Below are positions 1 to 8,012 of a stretch of 64,000 nt of DNA, one piece after another. The notes under the pieces were generated by a model that was given only the letters and a program-made list of their open reading frames with translations, was not told the origin of the DNA and did no database searches. The DNA comes from JAUXEH01 sp965533275 (GTDB lineage: Bacteria > Acidobacteriota > Aminicenantia > Aminicenantales > Aminicenantaceae). The number at the start of each line of letters is the position of its first letter. Positions within the stretch are counted from its first letter, which is position 1. Position numbers and translations under genes: made by a program. The stretch spans positions 186,001 to 250,000 of the forward strand of contig CBESWG010000001.1 in the NCBI GenBank assembly GCA_965533275.1, in the 5' to 3' direction.

Positions 1-1726
1 TGGCCTCTTCCAGTTCGATGGGAGTCTTGTTCCGTGTTCCTTCCATGAGGAGGTCGCTAACCAGGTTGCCGACTCCGACCTTATTGAAATCGTCCAACAA
101 CTGGCCGCCCCTTATCGTCATCGTGAATTGGATAAGCGGCAGTTCATGATGCTCGATCCCATAGATCTTCATGCCGTTTCCGAGGCTTTCCTGCCATACC
201 GTGGGGAGGATTGCCTCCGGGTCGGCTCCGAGGTCGGGTTCTACGCTGCGGTCAAATGAGGACGGGCTCGGTTCTGTTGTGAATCCTTCGCCCTGAGAGA
301 CCGTGGTCTCCTCGGCTGAGATGCTCTCCTCTTCTATGGGGAATCTCTCAGATCCCTCAACAATTAAGTCTGTCTGGCCCTTGGGAACAAAGCAGGTCAT
401 AACATACGGCTTGTCCTTGATGTATTCTTCATAGACCCGCATGATGTCCGCCTTGGTCACAGCCTGAATCTTTTCCAAATCTGTGGCAAGATAGTCGGGT
501 GAACCGGCATACTCGTTATAGCGAGCCAGCTGAAAGGACTTGCCGAGCGCACTGGAAAGCCCATTGTAGAAACTGGTTTCGATCCCGGCCTTGATCCGCT
601 CTACGTCCTGTTCCGTAAAGGATTCAGTTTCAAATCTCTCAAAAGTCTCGGCGATGGCGCCTGTGACATCGTTTAGGCCGATCTTGGGGAAGGTTCTGAT
701 CCGGATCATGAATTCTCCAGCGATCTCACTGCTCATCTGATAGCCGGATGCTCGGGGTGCCAGTTTCTTTTCTTCCACAATGACCTTGTACATGGGCGCC
801 TTCCTGCTGCCGGAGAGCAGCTGGCCCAGGAAGCTTAAGGGATAGGCATCCGGATGGTATTGTTCCACAGTAGGGTAAACCATGCTGATCTCTGGAGAAC
901 GCGCGAAGTTGTCTTCGTGAAACGCCAGTTTTGAGGCGGCCAGAGCAACGGCCATAGGCTTGGGTGCCTCGAGTTTGCTGCCTCCAGGGATCTCACCGAA
1001 GTATTTTTCGATCAGAGCCTTGGTCTCATCCACCTCGAAATCCCCGGCCACGACCAGAGTGCAGTTGTTCGGACGGTACCATTTTTCATGGAACTCGTGC
1101 ACGTCCTTGAGTGTGGCATTAGTCAGGTCTTCCATGGAGCCGATCACCTGCCAGCTGTATGGATGTCCTTCCGGGTAGAGCATTTTGCCGATGATATAGC
1201 TCGTATAGCCATAGGGCCGGTTGTCAACACCCTGGCGCTTTTCATTTTTCACGACACCCTGTTGGTTGGCGAAAGCTTCCTGGGTTATGGTGCTTCGTAG
1301 ATACCCCAACCTGTCTGACTCGAGCCAGAGTGCAAGCTCCAGAGCATTCTTGGGCAGGACTTCAAAATAGATGGTGCCATCCCTGCTGGTTCCCCCATTC
1401 AGTGTGCCCCCGGCTGATTGGATCTTTTTGAAGAACTGGTCCTGGCCGACATGTTGTGACTCCTGGAACATCATGTGCTCAAAAAGATGGGCAAAGCCGG
1501 TCCGGCCCAGGACTTCCCGGTTGGATCCAACATGGAACTGGAGCGCCACCGCTACGATGGGATCGGAACGATCCTCATGCAGGATGACCGTCAGTCCGTT
1601 GTCCAGCGTGTATTTTGCATAATCGATCCTGAATTCACCGGCAGTCTCTGCCTTCTGAGCGCAGCCCGAGCTGGCCAATAGAACTGCCAGCAGAAAAATA
1701 GAGAATCGGATGTAATGATTTTTCAT
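1..1726 (-). CDS. M16 family zinc metallopeptidase, C-terminus cut by window edge
   Basis: Exported zinc peptidase of the pitrilysin/M16 family, probably degrading peptides in the periplasm or at the surface. The frame is open from the ATG at 1726 to base 1, so about 575 residues are visible. A hydrophobic N-terminus with Cys22 could be a signal or lipoprotein peptide, although the residue at -3 is Ser rather than Leu. The inverted zinc motif HLFEH is at residues 80-84. The usual M16 N-domain follows, and the last visible residues (SDLLMEGTRNKTPIELEEA) look like the start of a second M16 repeat, as in tandem-domain proteins of about 900 residues. The start is supported by GGAGG seven bases upstream. 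The gene lies downstream of an M14 carboxypeptidase on the same strand, with its own candidate promoter between them. Confidence 0.93.
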   Translation of the reverse strand, partial: MKNHYIRFSIFLLAVLLASSGCAQKAETAGEFRIDYAKYTLDNGLTVILHEDRSDPIVAVALQFHVGSNREVLGRTGFAHLFEHMMFQESQHVGQDQFFKKIQSAGGTLNGGTSRDGTIYFEVLPKNALELALWLESDRLGYLRSTITQEAFANQQGVVKNEKRQGVDNRPYGYTSYIIGKMLYPEGHPYSWQVIGSMEDLTNATLKDVHEFHEKWYRPNNCTLVVAGDFEVDETKALIEKYFGEIPGGSKLEAPKPMAVALAASKLAFHEDNFARSPEISMVYPTVEQYHPDAYPLSFLGQLLSGSRKAPMYKVIVEEKKLAPRASGYQMSSEIAGEFMIRIRTFPKIGLNDVTGAIAETFERFETESFTEQDVERIKAGIETSFYNGLSSALGKSFQLARYNEYAGSPDYLATDLEKIQAVTKADIMRVYEEYIKDKPYVMTCFVPKGQTDLIVEGSERFPIEEESISAEETTVSQGEGFTTEPSPSSFDRSVEPDLGADPEAILPTVWQESLGNGMKIYGIEHHELPLIQFTMTIRGGQLLDDFNKVGVGNLVSDLLMEGTRNKTPIELEEA

Positions 1727-1784
1727 TTTTGCCTCCGTCTTTTGAGTGAGAGTACTGTCTGAATACCCCTGCCAATGCTTGACT

Positions 1785-1813
1785 ATTGTATTGATCAGAA
1801 CGACACAAGTAAA
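1785..1813 (-). promoter_or_regulatory. Candidate sigma70 promoter for the M16 peptidase gene
   Basis: On the minus strand TTTACT (1808-1813) and TACAAT (1785-1790) are separated by 17 bases. The predicted transcript start lies about 50 bases before the M16 start codon. Seen by eye only. Confidence 0.45.
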
Positions 1814-1848
1814 GTCGCTTTAAATATCTTCTTGAGCTATTTTAGTGC

Positions 1849-3771
1849 TTACTTTCCGATCCTTATTTTTTTGGACACGACGCCGCCTCGGGTAGACGTG
1901 TATTTCACCGTACAATCCGTGCCCTCGATGCCGTTGAGCTTAATCTTAAAGGTCGCCTTGGCCTTGTCATTGCCGGGGATGCGGCCGATCTCGATATAGG
2001 GCCTGTTCCCGCGCGGTTCTATGATCTTGACCTTGGCTTCCTCCTGGGGCTCCTCCGGCTGCTGCCCTCTGCCGGACATCCCTCCATACATTCCACGCTG
2101 TGTGCGCTGAGGCAGAATGCCGTCCGGGAATTCCAGTGTGATACGGTCCGGCATGACCATCTTGACGAGCTGGGCCTGTTTCAGTGCGGTGGGCAGGTAT
2201 CCCTGGTTCTCGAGTTCGACTTCGATAGTGAATTCTCCACCCTTTTCGCTGATTTTGGGCTCGGCCATCTCGATCTGCGGCAGGCTCGCTGCCAGCATGA
2301 GATTGAAGCGGGCCTCCATGATGATCCACTTCTCCAGGATCTCCGGCGGGGGATTCTGGCGGTAGAACTTCCCGTCCCATCCCCCGACCTCGACCACGCC
2401 GTGGACCGGGTGCATGGCCTTGGTCCATTCCTGGAAACGGCTTACATCCAGTTCCTTGTCATTGAACTGGAGCCGGTCCCACTCGTCGCTGGTTCCATCC
2501 TCGTCATAGTCTCCAATCCTCCCGCCGTTCCATAACTCGTCGCCGTACCAGATGGCTCCGTAGTACCAGTATCCGAAGTCCGGGCTGTGTCCGAAGAGTG
2601 GCCGTCCTCGGCCGTAGTCCTGGTAAACGTCACCCGCCCTCTCATAGCCCGAGATTTCCTTGCCCTTCTCGTCGAAATGCTTGTAGAGTTCGAGGTCCTC
2701 GGGATACATGCGTTCTTCGCTGGGGGAGGTGGAGGGCGGCCTCAGGTGCATGGGCACTGTCGTGTCCATGGTGTTCATCACTGATATGTTGGGGTGTTCG
2801 AGCAGGAAGACGACCAGAGATCTTGTTTCCACTTCGGACAGGGGATAGGCCCCGGCCCCGCGCTGAGTAAAACCCCGCCCCGTCTTCTCGTTCTCCGCCA
2901 TGGGGCGCCAGTTCTCGACGTAGTTTCTGTGGAGATCGAGCCCTCCGATCCCATCCTCGTTCACACGGCCGTCCCCATCGTTGTCCACGCCTTCTGACAT
3001 TACGTCATAGACCCCTTCTCCCTCGGGCGCTATCTTCATCAACCGCCCCTTGGGATCGCGGGGATCGAGGATGAACCTCCCTTTTCCTTTCTCGACCTTG
3101 ACCCGCATCTGGCGGCTCCATCCGTCCCCGTCCAGGTCTTCGGCGGGATCTTCGTCCAGTAGCCCGTCGAGGTCATTGTCGTAGGGGCGTATCGTGCTCC
3201 TGAGGGTCTGTGCCGTCATGAGATAGAGAAGGCTCCCGTCCGGGTTGTTCTTGGGCCGGAAGTAGAACGCGAACTTGTCCAACAGGCGCGTTATCTCGGC
3301 ATCTGTGCCGAAGTTGGTCAGCATGTGATGCAGCATCCAGAATGCCGATTCCGCAGCCGTGACCTCGCCGCTGTGTCGGTTCCCGTCGATGAACATGGCC
3401 GGCTTGTCCGTATCTGCCCCGGTCTTTTTGTTGGTAACCGTGAGCTGATAAATGGGGATTCCCCCGAAACTCTTGGCGGCCACATACAAGTCGACCAGAT
3501 CGGGGTATTCATCGGCCCATTTCTTGAACCACCAGACCATCTCTTTATAAGTGTGGTAGTGTTTGAAGTCCATGACCCCTTTTTCCAGGGGTTTTGTCGC
3601 TGAATAATTGCTGCGCGGAAAAAAACTGGGGCCGTGCCTGTATCCGGGAACGGTCCAGTATTGAGCTTCATCGCCTTCCTTGGATTGATCCTGGCCAAAA
3701 AGCAGGCCGAAACAGGATATGACGCATACGGCAACTAACAGGATCAGCAGGCCCTTGGTTCGATGGTTCAT
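1849..3771 (-). CDS. Exported M14 zinc carboxypeptidase with DxDxDG calcium-type loops
   Basis: Predicted secreted M14 (carboxypeptidase A-like) metallopeptidase of 640 residues. A signal peptide spans roughly residues 1-27. The zinc motif HSGE is at 133-136, followed by NPDG, then DLHRNY, a later His in an MHLRPP context and a GVVEVGG segment that probably carries the catalytic Glu. Three acidic loops interrupt the catalytic domain (DNDLDGLLDED followed by DLDGDG, DNDGDGRVNEDG, DYDEDGTSDEWD); they resemble EF-hand or dockerin calcium loops. The C-terminal 130 residues look like a beta-sandwich. The ATG at 3771 has GAGGAGAGAGG directly upstream. An in-frame TTG at 3789 has no such site. The gene is divergent from a second M14 gene and followed by the M16 gene, which suggests a shared role in protein scavenging. 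Confidence 0.9.
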   Translation of the reverse strand: MNHRTKGLLILLVAVCVISCFGLLFGQDQSKEGDEAQYWTVPGYRHGPSFFPRSNYSATKPLEKGVMDFKHYHTYKEMVWWFKKWADEYPDLVDLYVAAKSFGGIPIYQLTVTNKKTGADTDKPAMFIDGNRHSGEVTAAESAFWMLHHMLTNFGTDAEITRLLDKFAFYFRPKNNPDGSLLYLMTAQTLRSTIRPYDNDLDGLLDEDPAEDLDGDGWSRQMRVKVEKGKGRFILDPRDPKGRLMKIAPEGEGVYDVMSEGVDNDGDGRVNEDGIGGLDLHRNYVENWRPMAENEKTGRGFTQRGAGAYPLSEVETRSLVVFLLEHPNISVMNTMDTTVPMHLRPPSTSPSEERMYPEDLELYKHFDEKGKEISGYERAGDVYQDYGRGRPLFGHSPDFGYWYYGAIWYGDELWNGGRIGDYDEDGTSDEWDRLQFNDKELDVSRFQEWTKAMHPVHGVVEVGGWDGKFYRQNPPPEILEKWIIMEARFNLMLAASLPQIEMAEPKISEKGGEFTIEVELENQGYLPTALKQAQLVKMVMPDRITLEFPDGILPQRTQRGMYGGMSGRGQQPEEPQEEAKVKIIEPRGNRPYIEIGRIPGNDKAKATFKIKLNGIEGTDCTVKYTSTRGGVVSKKIRIGK

Positions 3772-3833
3772 TCCTCTCTCCTCTTTCAAGATGACAAGAA
3801 CTTATCACAACCCAGGCCGGGGAAGCAATGGCC

Positions 3834-3861
3834 TTGACCCAGCCGGAACTTTTCACATAGA
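3834..3861 (+). promoter_or_regulatory. Candidate promoter for the second M14 gene
   Basis: TTGACC at 3834-3839 and CATAGA at 3856-3861 are separated by 16 bases. The -35 box is good and the -10 box weak. It lies in the divergent region between the two M14 peptidase genes. Confidence 0.3.
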
Positions 3862-3899
3862 CTCGGATGGAAAACGCTCTTTTATATGAGGAATGTATA

Positions 3900-5558
3900 A
3901 TGCTAGCACACTCAATGCGCCGTGTTCTTTCTTTTTTGATGATCCTGTTTTTTGCAGGGCTGAGCTTGTCACAGGCCCAAGATGTCAGGCCCCTAACAAA
4001 GGCAGAATCAAGTGAGTATAAGGCGACCTCTCTCCATTCGGACGTGCTGGAATTTGTTCAGGCCCTACAGAAGTCGAGTCTGAGGTTGCGCGTCGAAACT
4101 TTGGGGACGAGTGCCGAGGGCCGGACCATACCCCTGCTGGTGATCGGCGATCCTGTCCCATCCTCGCCTCGGGATTTGGCATTTGACGACCGGCTCGTGG
4201 TCTACATCCAGGCCGGCATCCACGCAGGTGAGGTGGAGGGCAAGGAGGCGGCACTGATGCTGGCCCGCGACCTGGCGTTGGCCGAATCACCGGATTACCT
4301 GAAAGACATCGTGCTCCTCATCGCCCCGATATTCAATCCGGATGGGAACGAGAAGATCAGCCCGGACAACCGCCGCAGCCAGGTAGGCCCGGAACAAGGG
4401 GTTGGGGTACGGCCCAACGGCCTGAACATGGACCTGAACCGCGACGGGATGAAGCTCGAGAGCCCGGAGGTGGCGGGCCTGGTCGAGAACGTTATGCTAC
4501 GGTGGGACCCGGCCGTCCTCCTGGACAGCCACACACATAACGGTTCCTATCACGAGGAATTCGTCACCTGGGTGTGGTCCCTCAACCCCAACGGAGACAA
4601 AAGTCTGATTCGATACATGAGCGACACCGTGCGCCCCGATATCAATCGGATCCTGAAGGAAAAGTACGACACGCTTTGCATCCCGCATGGGGATTTCATG
4701 AGCATCCGGGAACCGGAAAAGGGCTGGCGGCCCCTGGGACCTCAGCCCCGCTATCTCAGCAACTACTTCGGGCTGCGGAACCGCCTGGGCATCCTCAACG
4801 AGAACTATCCCTATGCCGATTTTAAGACACGGATCACAGGTGCCTACCATCTTTTTCATGCGTTGCTGGAGTTCTGCGCAGACAGTAAGAGCCAGATCAC
4901 GGACCTCCTGCGCAAGGCCGATGAAGCGACCATTAGCCGTGGGCTGGCGCCGTCTGAACAGGATGCGTTCGCCGTCGAATACGGTGTGCGTCCCATAAAG
5001 GACAAGATCACGGTCAACGGGTATGTGATGGAACAGTACCAGACAGAGAGCGGCAGGACGCGCGCCCGCAGGACAGACGAGACGCGCACCTACACCATGC
5101 CTTTTATGGCGGAATTCTTTGCGAAACGGTCAGTGAGGCTGCCATTCGGCTATCTTATCGCAGAGCCGGCGCCCGCGGTCCTGAAAAAGCTACAGCAACA
5201 TGGCATCCTGGTGGAGCGCCTCACCCAGCCTGTCAGCCTCGATGTGGAGGGATTCAAGGTCACAGAACTCAAGGGAGAACAGAGGCCCTTCCAGGGGCAC
5301 CGCCTCAATTCTGTAACCGGAGAGTATTTCGTGGAGGAAAAGGAGTTTCCGGCAGGCACGCTTTTCGTCCCCATGGCCCAGCCCCTGGCCAACGTCGCCT
5401 CCTATCTCTTGGAACCGGAGAGCGATGACGGACTTCTGGTCTGGAACTTCTTTGACGGCCAGCTGGCCTCGCAGTGGGGGAGGGGGCAGCAGGTCTATCC
5501 GGTATACAAGCTGTATGCGCCTGTTCCCCTGGTCAAGGAAACCTTGCAAAAACAGTGA
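3900..5558 (+). CDS. Exported M14 family zinc carboxypeptidase
   Basis: A second M14 metallopeptidase (552 residues), divergent from the one at 1849-3771 and of a different subtype, lacking the acidic DxDxDG insertions. A signal peptide ends near SQAQD, about residue 28. HAGE (H108, E111) gives two zinc ligands, NPDGN and MDLNRDG follow, and DSHTHNG (His211) fits the third zinc ligand. ILNENYPYADF carries a conserved acidic residue near the active site. The 200-residue C-terminal region resembles the accessory part of bacterial M14 proteins that act on surface peptides. The ATG at 3900 is preferred because TGAGGA lies eight bases upstream; an in-frame ATG at 3867 would add 11 residues before the signal peptide. 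Substrate unknown. Confidence 0.9.
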   Translation: MLAHSMRRVLSFLMILFFAGLSLSQAQDVRPLTKAESSEYKATSLHSDVLEFVQALQKSSLRLRVETLGTSAEGRTIPLLVIGDPVPSSPRDLAFDDRLVVYIQAGIHAGEVEGKEAALMLARDLALAESPDYLKDIVLLIAPIFNPDGNEKISPDNRRSQVGPEQGVGVRPNGLNMDLNRDGMKLESPEVAGLVENVMLRWDPAVLLDSHTHNGSYHEEFVTWVWSLNPNGDKSLIRYMSDTVRPDINRILKEKYDTLCIPHGDFMSIREPEKGWRPLGPQPRYLSNYFGLRNRLGILNENYPYADFKTRITGAYHLFHALLEFCADSKSQITDLLRKADEATISRGLAPSEQDAFAVEYGVRPIKDKITVNGYVMEQYQTESGRTRARRTDETRTYTMPFMAEFFAKRSVRLPFGYLIAEPAPAVLKKLQQHGILVERLTQPVSLDVEGFKVTELKGEQRPFQGHRLNSVTGEYFVEEKEFPAGTLFVPMAQPLANVASYLLEPESDDGLLVWNFFDGQLASQWGRGQQVYPVYKLYAPVPLVKETLQKQ

Positions 5559-5559
5559 C

Positions 5560-5634
5560 TCAATACTCTTCGATCGTGTAGCCGTAGCGTTTGACAAACT
5601 TATAGTCATCGAAGATGGTCACGGAATACGCCTT
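5560..5634 (-). pseudogene. Possible C-terminal relic of a lost gene
   Basis: Between the M14 gene and the lipoprotein gene a short minus-strand frame reads VTIFDDYKFVKRYGYTIEEY and then stops. It has protein-like composition but no start or ribosome site, and an in-frame stop precedes it at 5635-5637. It could be the tail of a decayed gene or chance. No family recognised. Confidence 0.2.
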
Positions 5635-5667
5635 TTAGAGGGCCCGAGTTGTGGTAGCACAGGCTGC

Positions 5668-6288
5668 CTAGCGCGAGAGGAGTTCTTGCACCATCAGGTC
5701 GAAGACGGCCTTGGAATTGCAGTCCTTGGTGGCGGGATAGGTGTCGATCAGGTTGCGGAAAGACCGGGTGGTCGCCTCATCGAAACCCAACTGCAGGAAG
5801 ACCAGCATCTTTTCGCCCTCGATGAGGTAGGTGTAGCGCTTCTCATCAAAATCGTCCCAGCAGATTCCGGTCTTGTCCAATTCCGTCAGGCTCTTGAATT
5901 CCTGGCGCGTGATGAGTTCGGGCTCAAGCTCATGCGGCAGGACCTGGACGATGACCTGCATGGGAGGGCCCCAGGACAGGGTCGTTTTATCGAAGCTGAT
6001 GAAGTCATCAAAATAGTAGGTCAAACCAAACACCTCATCCATGTGGCCGCCCGTGTACGTGCCGAGGAGGATCTCGTCGGCTATTTCATAGGATTTGCGC
6101 ATTTCTGCGCCCATCTCGCGCTGGAAGTCCATGATGTCGAATTTGGGGGGCGGCGGGGGAGGAGTAGGTTTGGCCTCGGGCTGTGGTTGGACCTCAGGTT
6201 TGGATGCGCAGCCGACAGCAAGGGCAACGGCAACCGCGACTGTCCAGATGAGGATGGTTTTCCTGTGCAGCGTATGATATTTCAACAT
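5668..6288 (-). CDS. Putative lipoprotein with proline-rich linker, function unknown
   Basis: Small exported protein of 206 residues. The N-terminus has a hydrophobic segment ending AVGC near residue 27, an acceptable lipobox. A linker of nine prolines and other small residues (about 41-48) follows, then a globular domain of about 155 residues containing FDIMDFQREMG, a WGPP turn and two cysteines near the end. The linker suggests that the folded domain stands off the membrane. The start is supported by AAGGA about eight bases upstream. I do not recognise the family. It stands alone between an M14 peptidase and a divergent sulfatase, so the context gives no firm role. Confidence 0.75.
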   Translation of the reverse strand: MLKYHTLHRKTILIWTVAVAVALAVGCASKPEVQPQPEAKPTPPPPPPKFDIMDFQREMGAEMRKSYEIADEILLGTYTGGHMDEVFGLTYYFDDFISFDKTTLSWGPPMQVIVQVLPHELEPELITRQEFKSLTELDKTGICWDDFDEKRYTYLIEGEKMLVFLQLGFDEATTRSFRNLIDTYPATKDCNSKAVFDLMVQELLSR

Positions 6289-6441
6289 CGATCGATTCCT
6301 TTCATTTCTCTCCTATTATACGGGCTGGCGCATTTTTTTGAAGTGTCTGCGTTTAATTTAATGGAGGCACATAATATTCGATTTTCAATCTCAAATTGAT
6401 TAGAATATCTCCGTAATCCTTCATGCAAGGGGGTAGACAAA

Positions 6442-7956
6442 ATGAATCATCGTGTAAATTTGAGACCGTTGATCTTGTCCATGATATTGATGTCCATCAT
6501 TCTTGGAGGCTGTAAAAAGGCGCAAAAGGAAGCAGAGCCTCTTAGATATGTTGATTTGCCCAACATCGTCGTCATACTGGCGGACGACATGGGATATGGA
6601 GACGTGCAGGCCTTTAATTCCGACTCAAAGATCCCGACACCCCACCTCAACCGCCTGGCACAAGAGGGCATGCGCTTCGTGGATGCCCATTCCGGTTCTG
6701 GGGTTTGTTCCCCCACGCGCTACGGACTACTCACGGGACGATACAGCTGGCGCACCTGGATGAAAAGCGGCGTCCTCTGGCCTCCCGATGATCGGCCGCT
6801 CATCGAGCCGGATCGCCTGACCATCGCAGGCATGCTCAAGCAGCGCGGCTATCGCACGGCCTGCGTCGGCAAGTGGCACCTGGGTTTCGATTGGGGCCGC
6901 AACGAAAGCGGCGAGGTCGACTTCAGCCTGCCGCTCCGGTATGGCCCCACGGATGTGGGCTTCAATGAATTCTTCGGGATAGCGGGTTCACTGGACATGA
7001 TCCCCTATGTTTTTTACAACAACAGGATGCCGAGTGACCTTATATCGGAGGCCCAGGAGGGGCTGGCCTTTCCCAAGTTCATCAGAGAGGGGCCTCGAGC
7101 CCGGGATTTCGATCCCGAAACGGTCCTGGACCGCCTGACCGAGCAGTCCATCGATTTCATCGAGCGGAGTGCCTCCGCATCCGGGCCCTTTTTCCTCTAC
7201 TTTCCCATGACAGCCCCCCATAAACCGGTCTGGCCGGCCGCCCCTTTCCAGGGACAGACAGACTTGGGGCCATATGGAGATTTCATCGCACAGACAGATG
7301 ATACGGTGGGCCGCATCCTCCAGGCACTGAATGATGCGGGCGTCGCTGAAAATACGCTGCTAATATTTACCAGCGATAACGGATCCTATATGTACCGCAT
7401 CCCGGAGGAAAATCTCGATCACATTGAGGATGAACATGTCCAGGGCTTCAATCCCTCTCGCCACGCCTCCAACTATATCTGGCGCGGTACCAAGGCCGAT
7501 GTCTGGGAGGGAGGACACAGGGTGCCCTTCATCGTCCGCTGGCCGGGTAAGGTCCGCCCGGGCAGCCTGAGTGAACAGACGATCTGTTTGACCGATCTCA
7601 TGTCCACCTTGGCCGATATTGCCCAGTTCCCTCTGCCGGAAGATTCCGCCGAGGACAGCTTCAGCCTCCTGCCTTTGTGGAAAGGGGATGGCTTGACAAA
7701 GCAGCGCATGCCGGTGATCCATCACTCGAGCAACGGGACCTTTGCGCTTCGAGAGGGTAAATGGAAGCTCGTGTTCGGTAGCGGGTCCGGGGGCCGTCAG
7801 AAACCGGTGGGGAAACCCTTTGAAGAGCCCTATTTTTTGTTCGACCTGGAGGCCGATCCATCGGAAACCCGGAATGTGATCGAGCAGTATCCTGAGATCG
7901 CAAGAGAACTCACAGAAAAACTCAAATCCATCCGGCAGGAAGGACGCAGCCGATAA
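6442..7956 (+). CDS. Formylglycine-dependent sulfatase, lipoprotein
   Basis: Type I sulfatase (S1 family) of 504 residues hydrolysing sulfate esters, probably on carbohydrate. The lipobox LGGC places the lipidated cysteine at residue 24. NIVVILADDMGYGD supplies the N-terminal metal aspartates (48-49). CSPTR at 89-93 is the C-x-P-x-R signature in which Cys89 would be converted to formylglycine; arginine follows as expected. TSDNG later supplies the remaining metal ligands, and the GTKADVWEGGHRVPFI stretch is typical of the family. GGGGG lies about nine bases before the ATG. It is followed 56 bases later by a GH95 fucosidase on the same strand, which suggests action on a sulfated fucose-containing glycan. 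No formylglycine-generating enzyme is visible in the window. Confidence 0.94.
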   Translation: MNHRVNLRPLILSMILMSIILGGCKKAQKEAEPLRYVDLPNIVVILADDMGYGDVQAFNSDSKIPTPHLNRLAQEGMRFVDAHSGSGVCSPTRYGLLTGRYSWRTWMKSGVLWPPDDRPLIEPDRLTIAGMLKQRGYRTACVGKWHLGFDWGRNESGEVDFSLPLRYGPTDVGFNEFFGIAGSLDMIPYVFYNNRMPSDLISEAQEGLAFPKFIREGPRARDFDPETVLDRLTEQSIDFIERSASASGPFFLYFPMTAPHKPVWPAAPFQGQTDLGPYGDFIAQTDDTVGRILQALNDAGVAENTLLIFTSDNGSYMYRIPEENLDHIEDEHVQGFNPSRHASNYIWRGTKADVWEGGHRVPFIVRWPGKVRPGSLSEQTICLTDLMSTLADIAQFPLPEDSAEDSFSLLPLWKGDGLTKQRMPVIHHSSNGTFALREGKWKLVFGSGSGGRQKPVGKPFEEPYFLFDLEADPSETRNVIEQYPEIARELTEKLKSIRQEGRSR

Positions 7957-8012
7957 TCGAGTTTAACGGGCCTGAATGTATCGAACCACTATTTAATTGA
8001 GGGGATGGTTAA

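Noticed and set aside
3772..3789. TTG start six codons upstream of the M14 gene
   Set aside because: The strong ribosome site precedes the ATG at 3771.
5425..6399. Plus-strand frame across the lipoprotein gene
   Set aside because: The opposite strand has a lipobox, a ribosome site and sensible composition.
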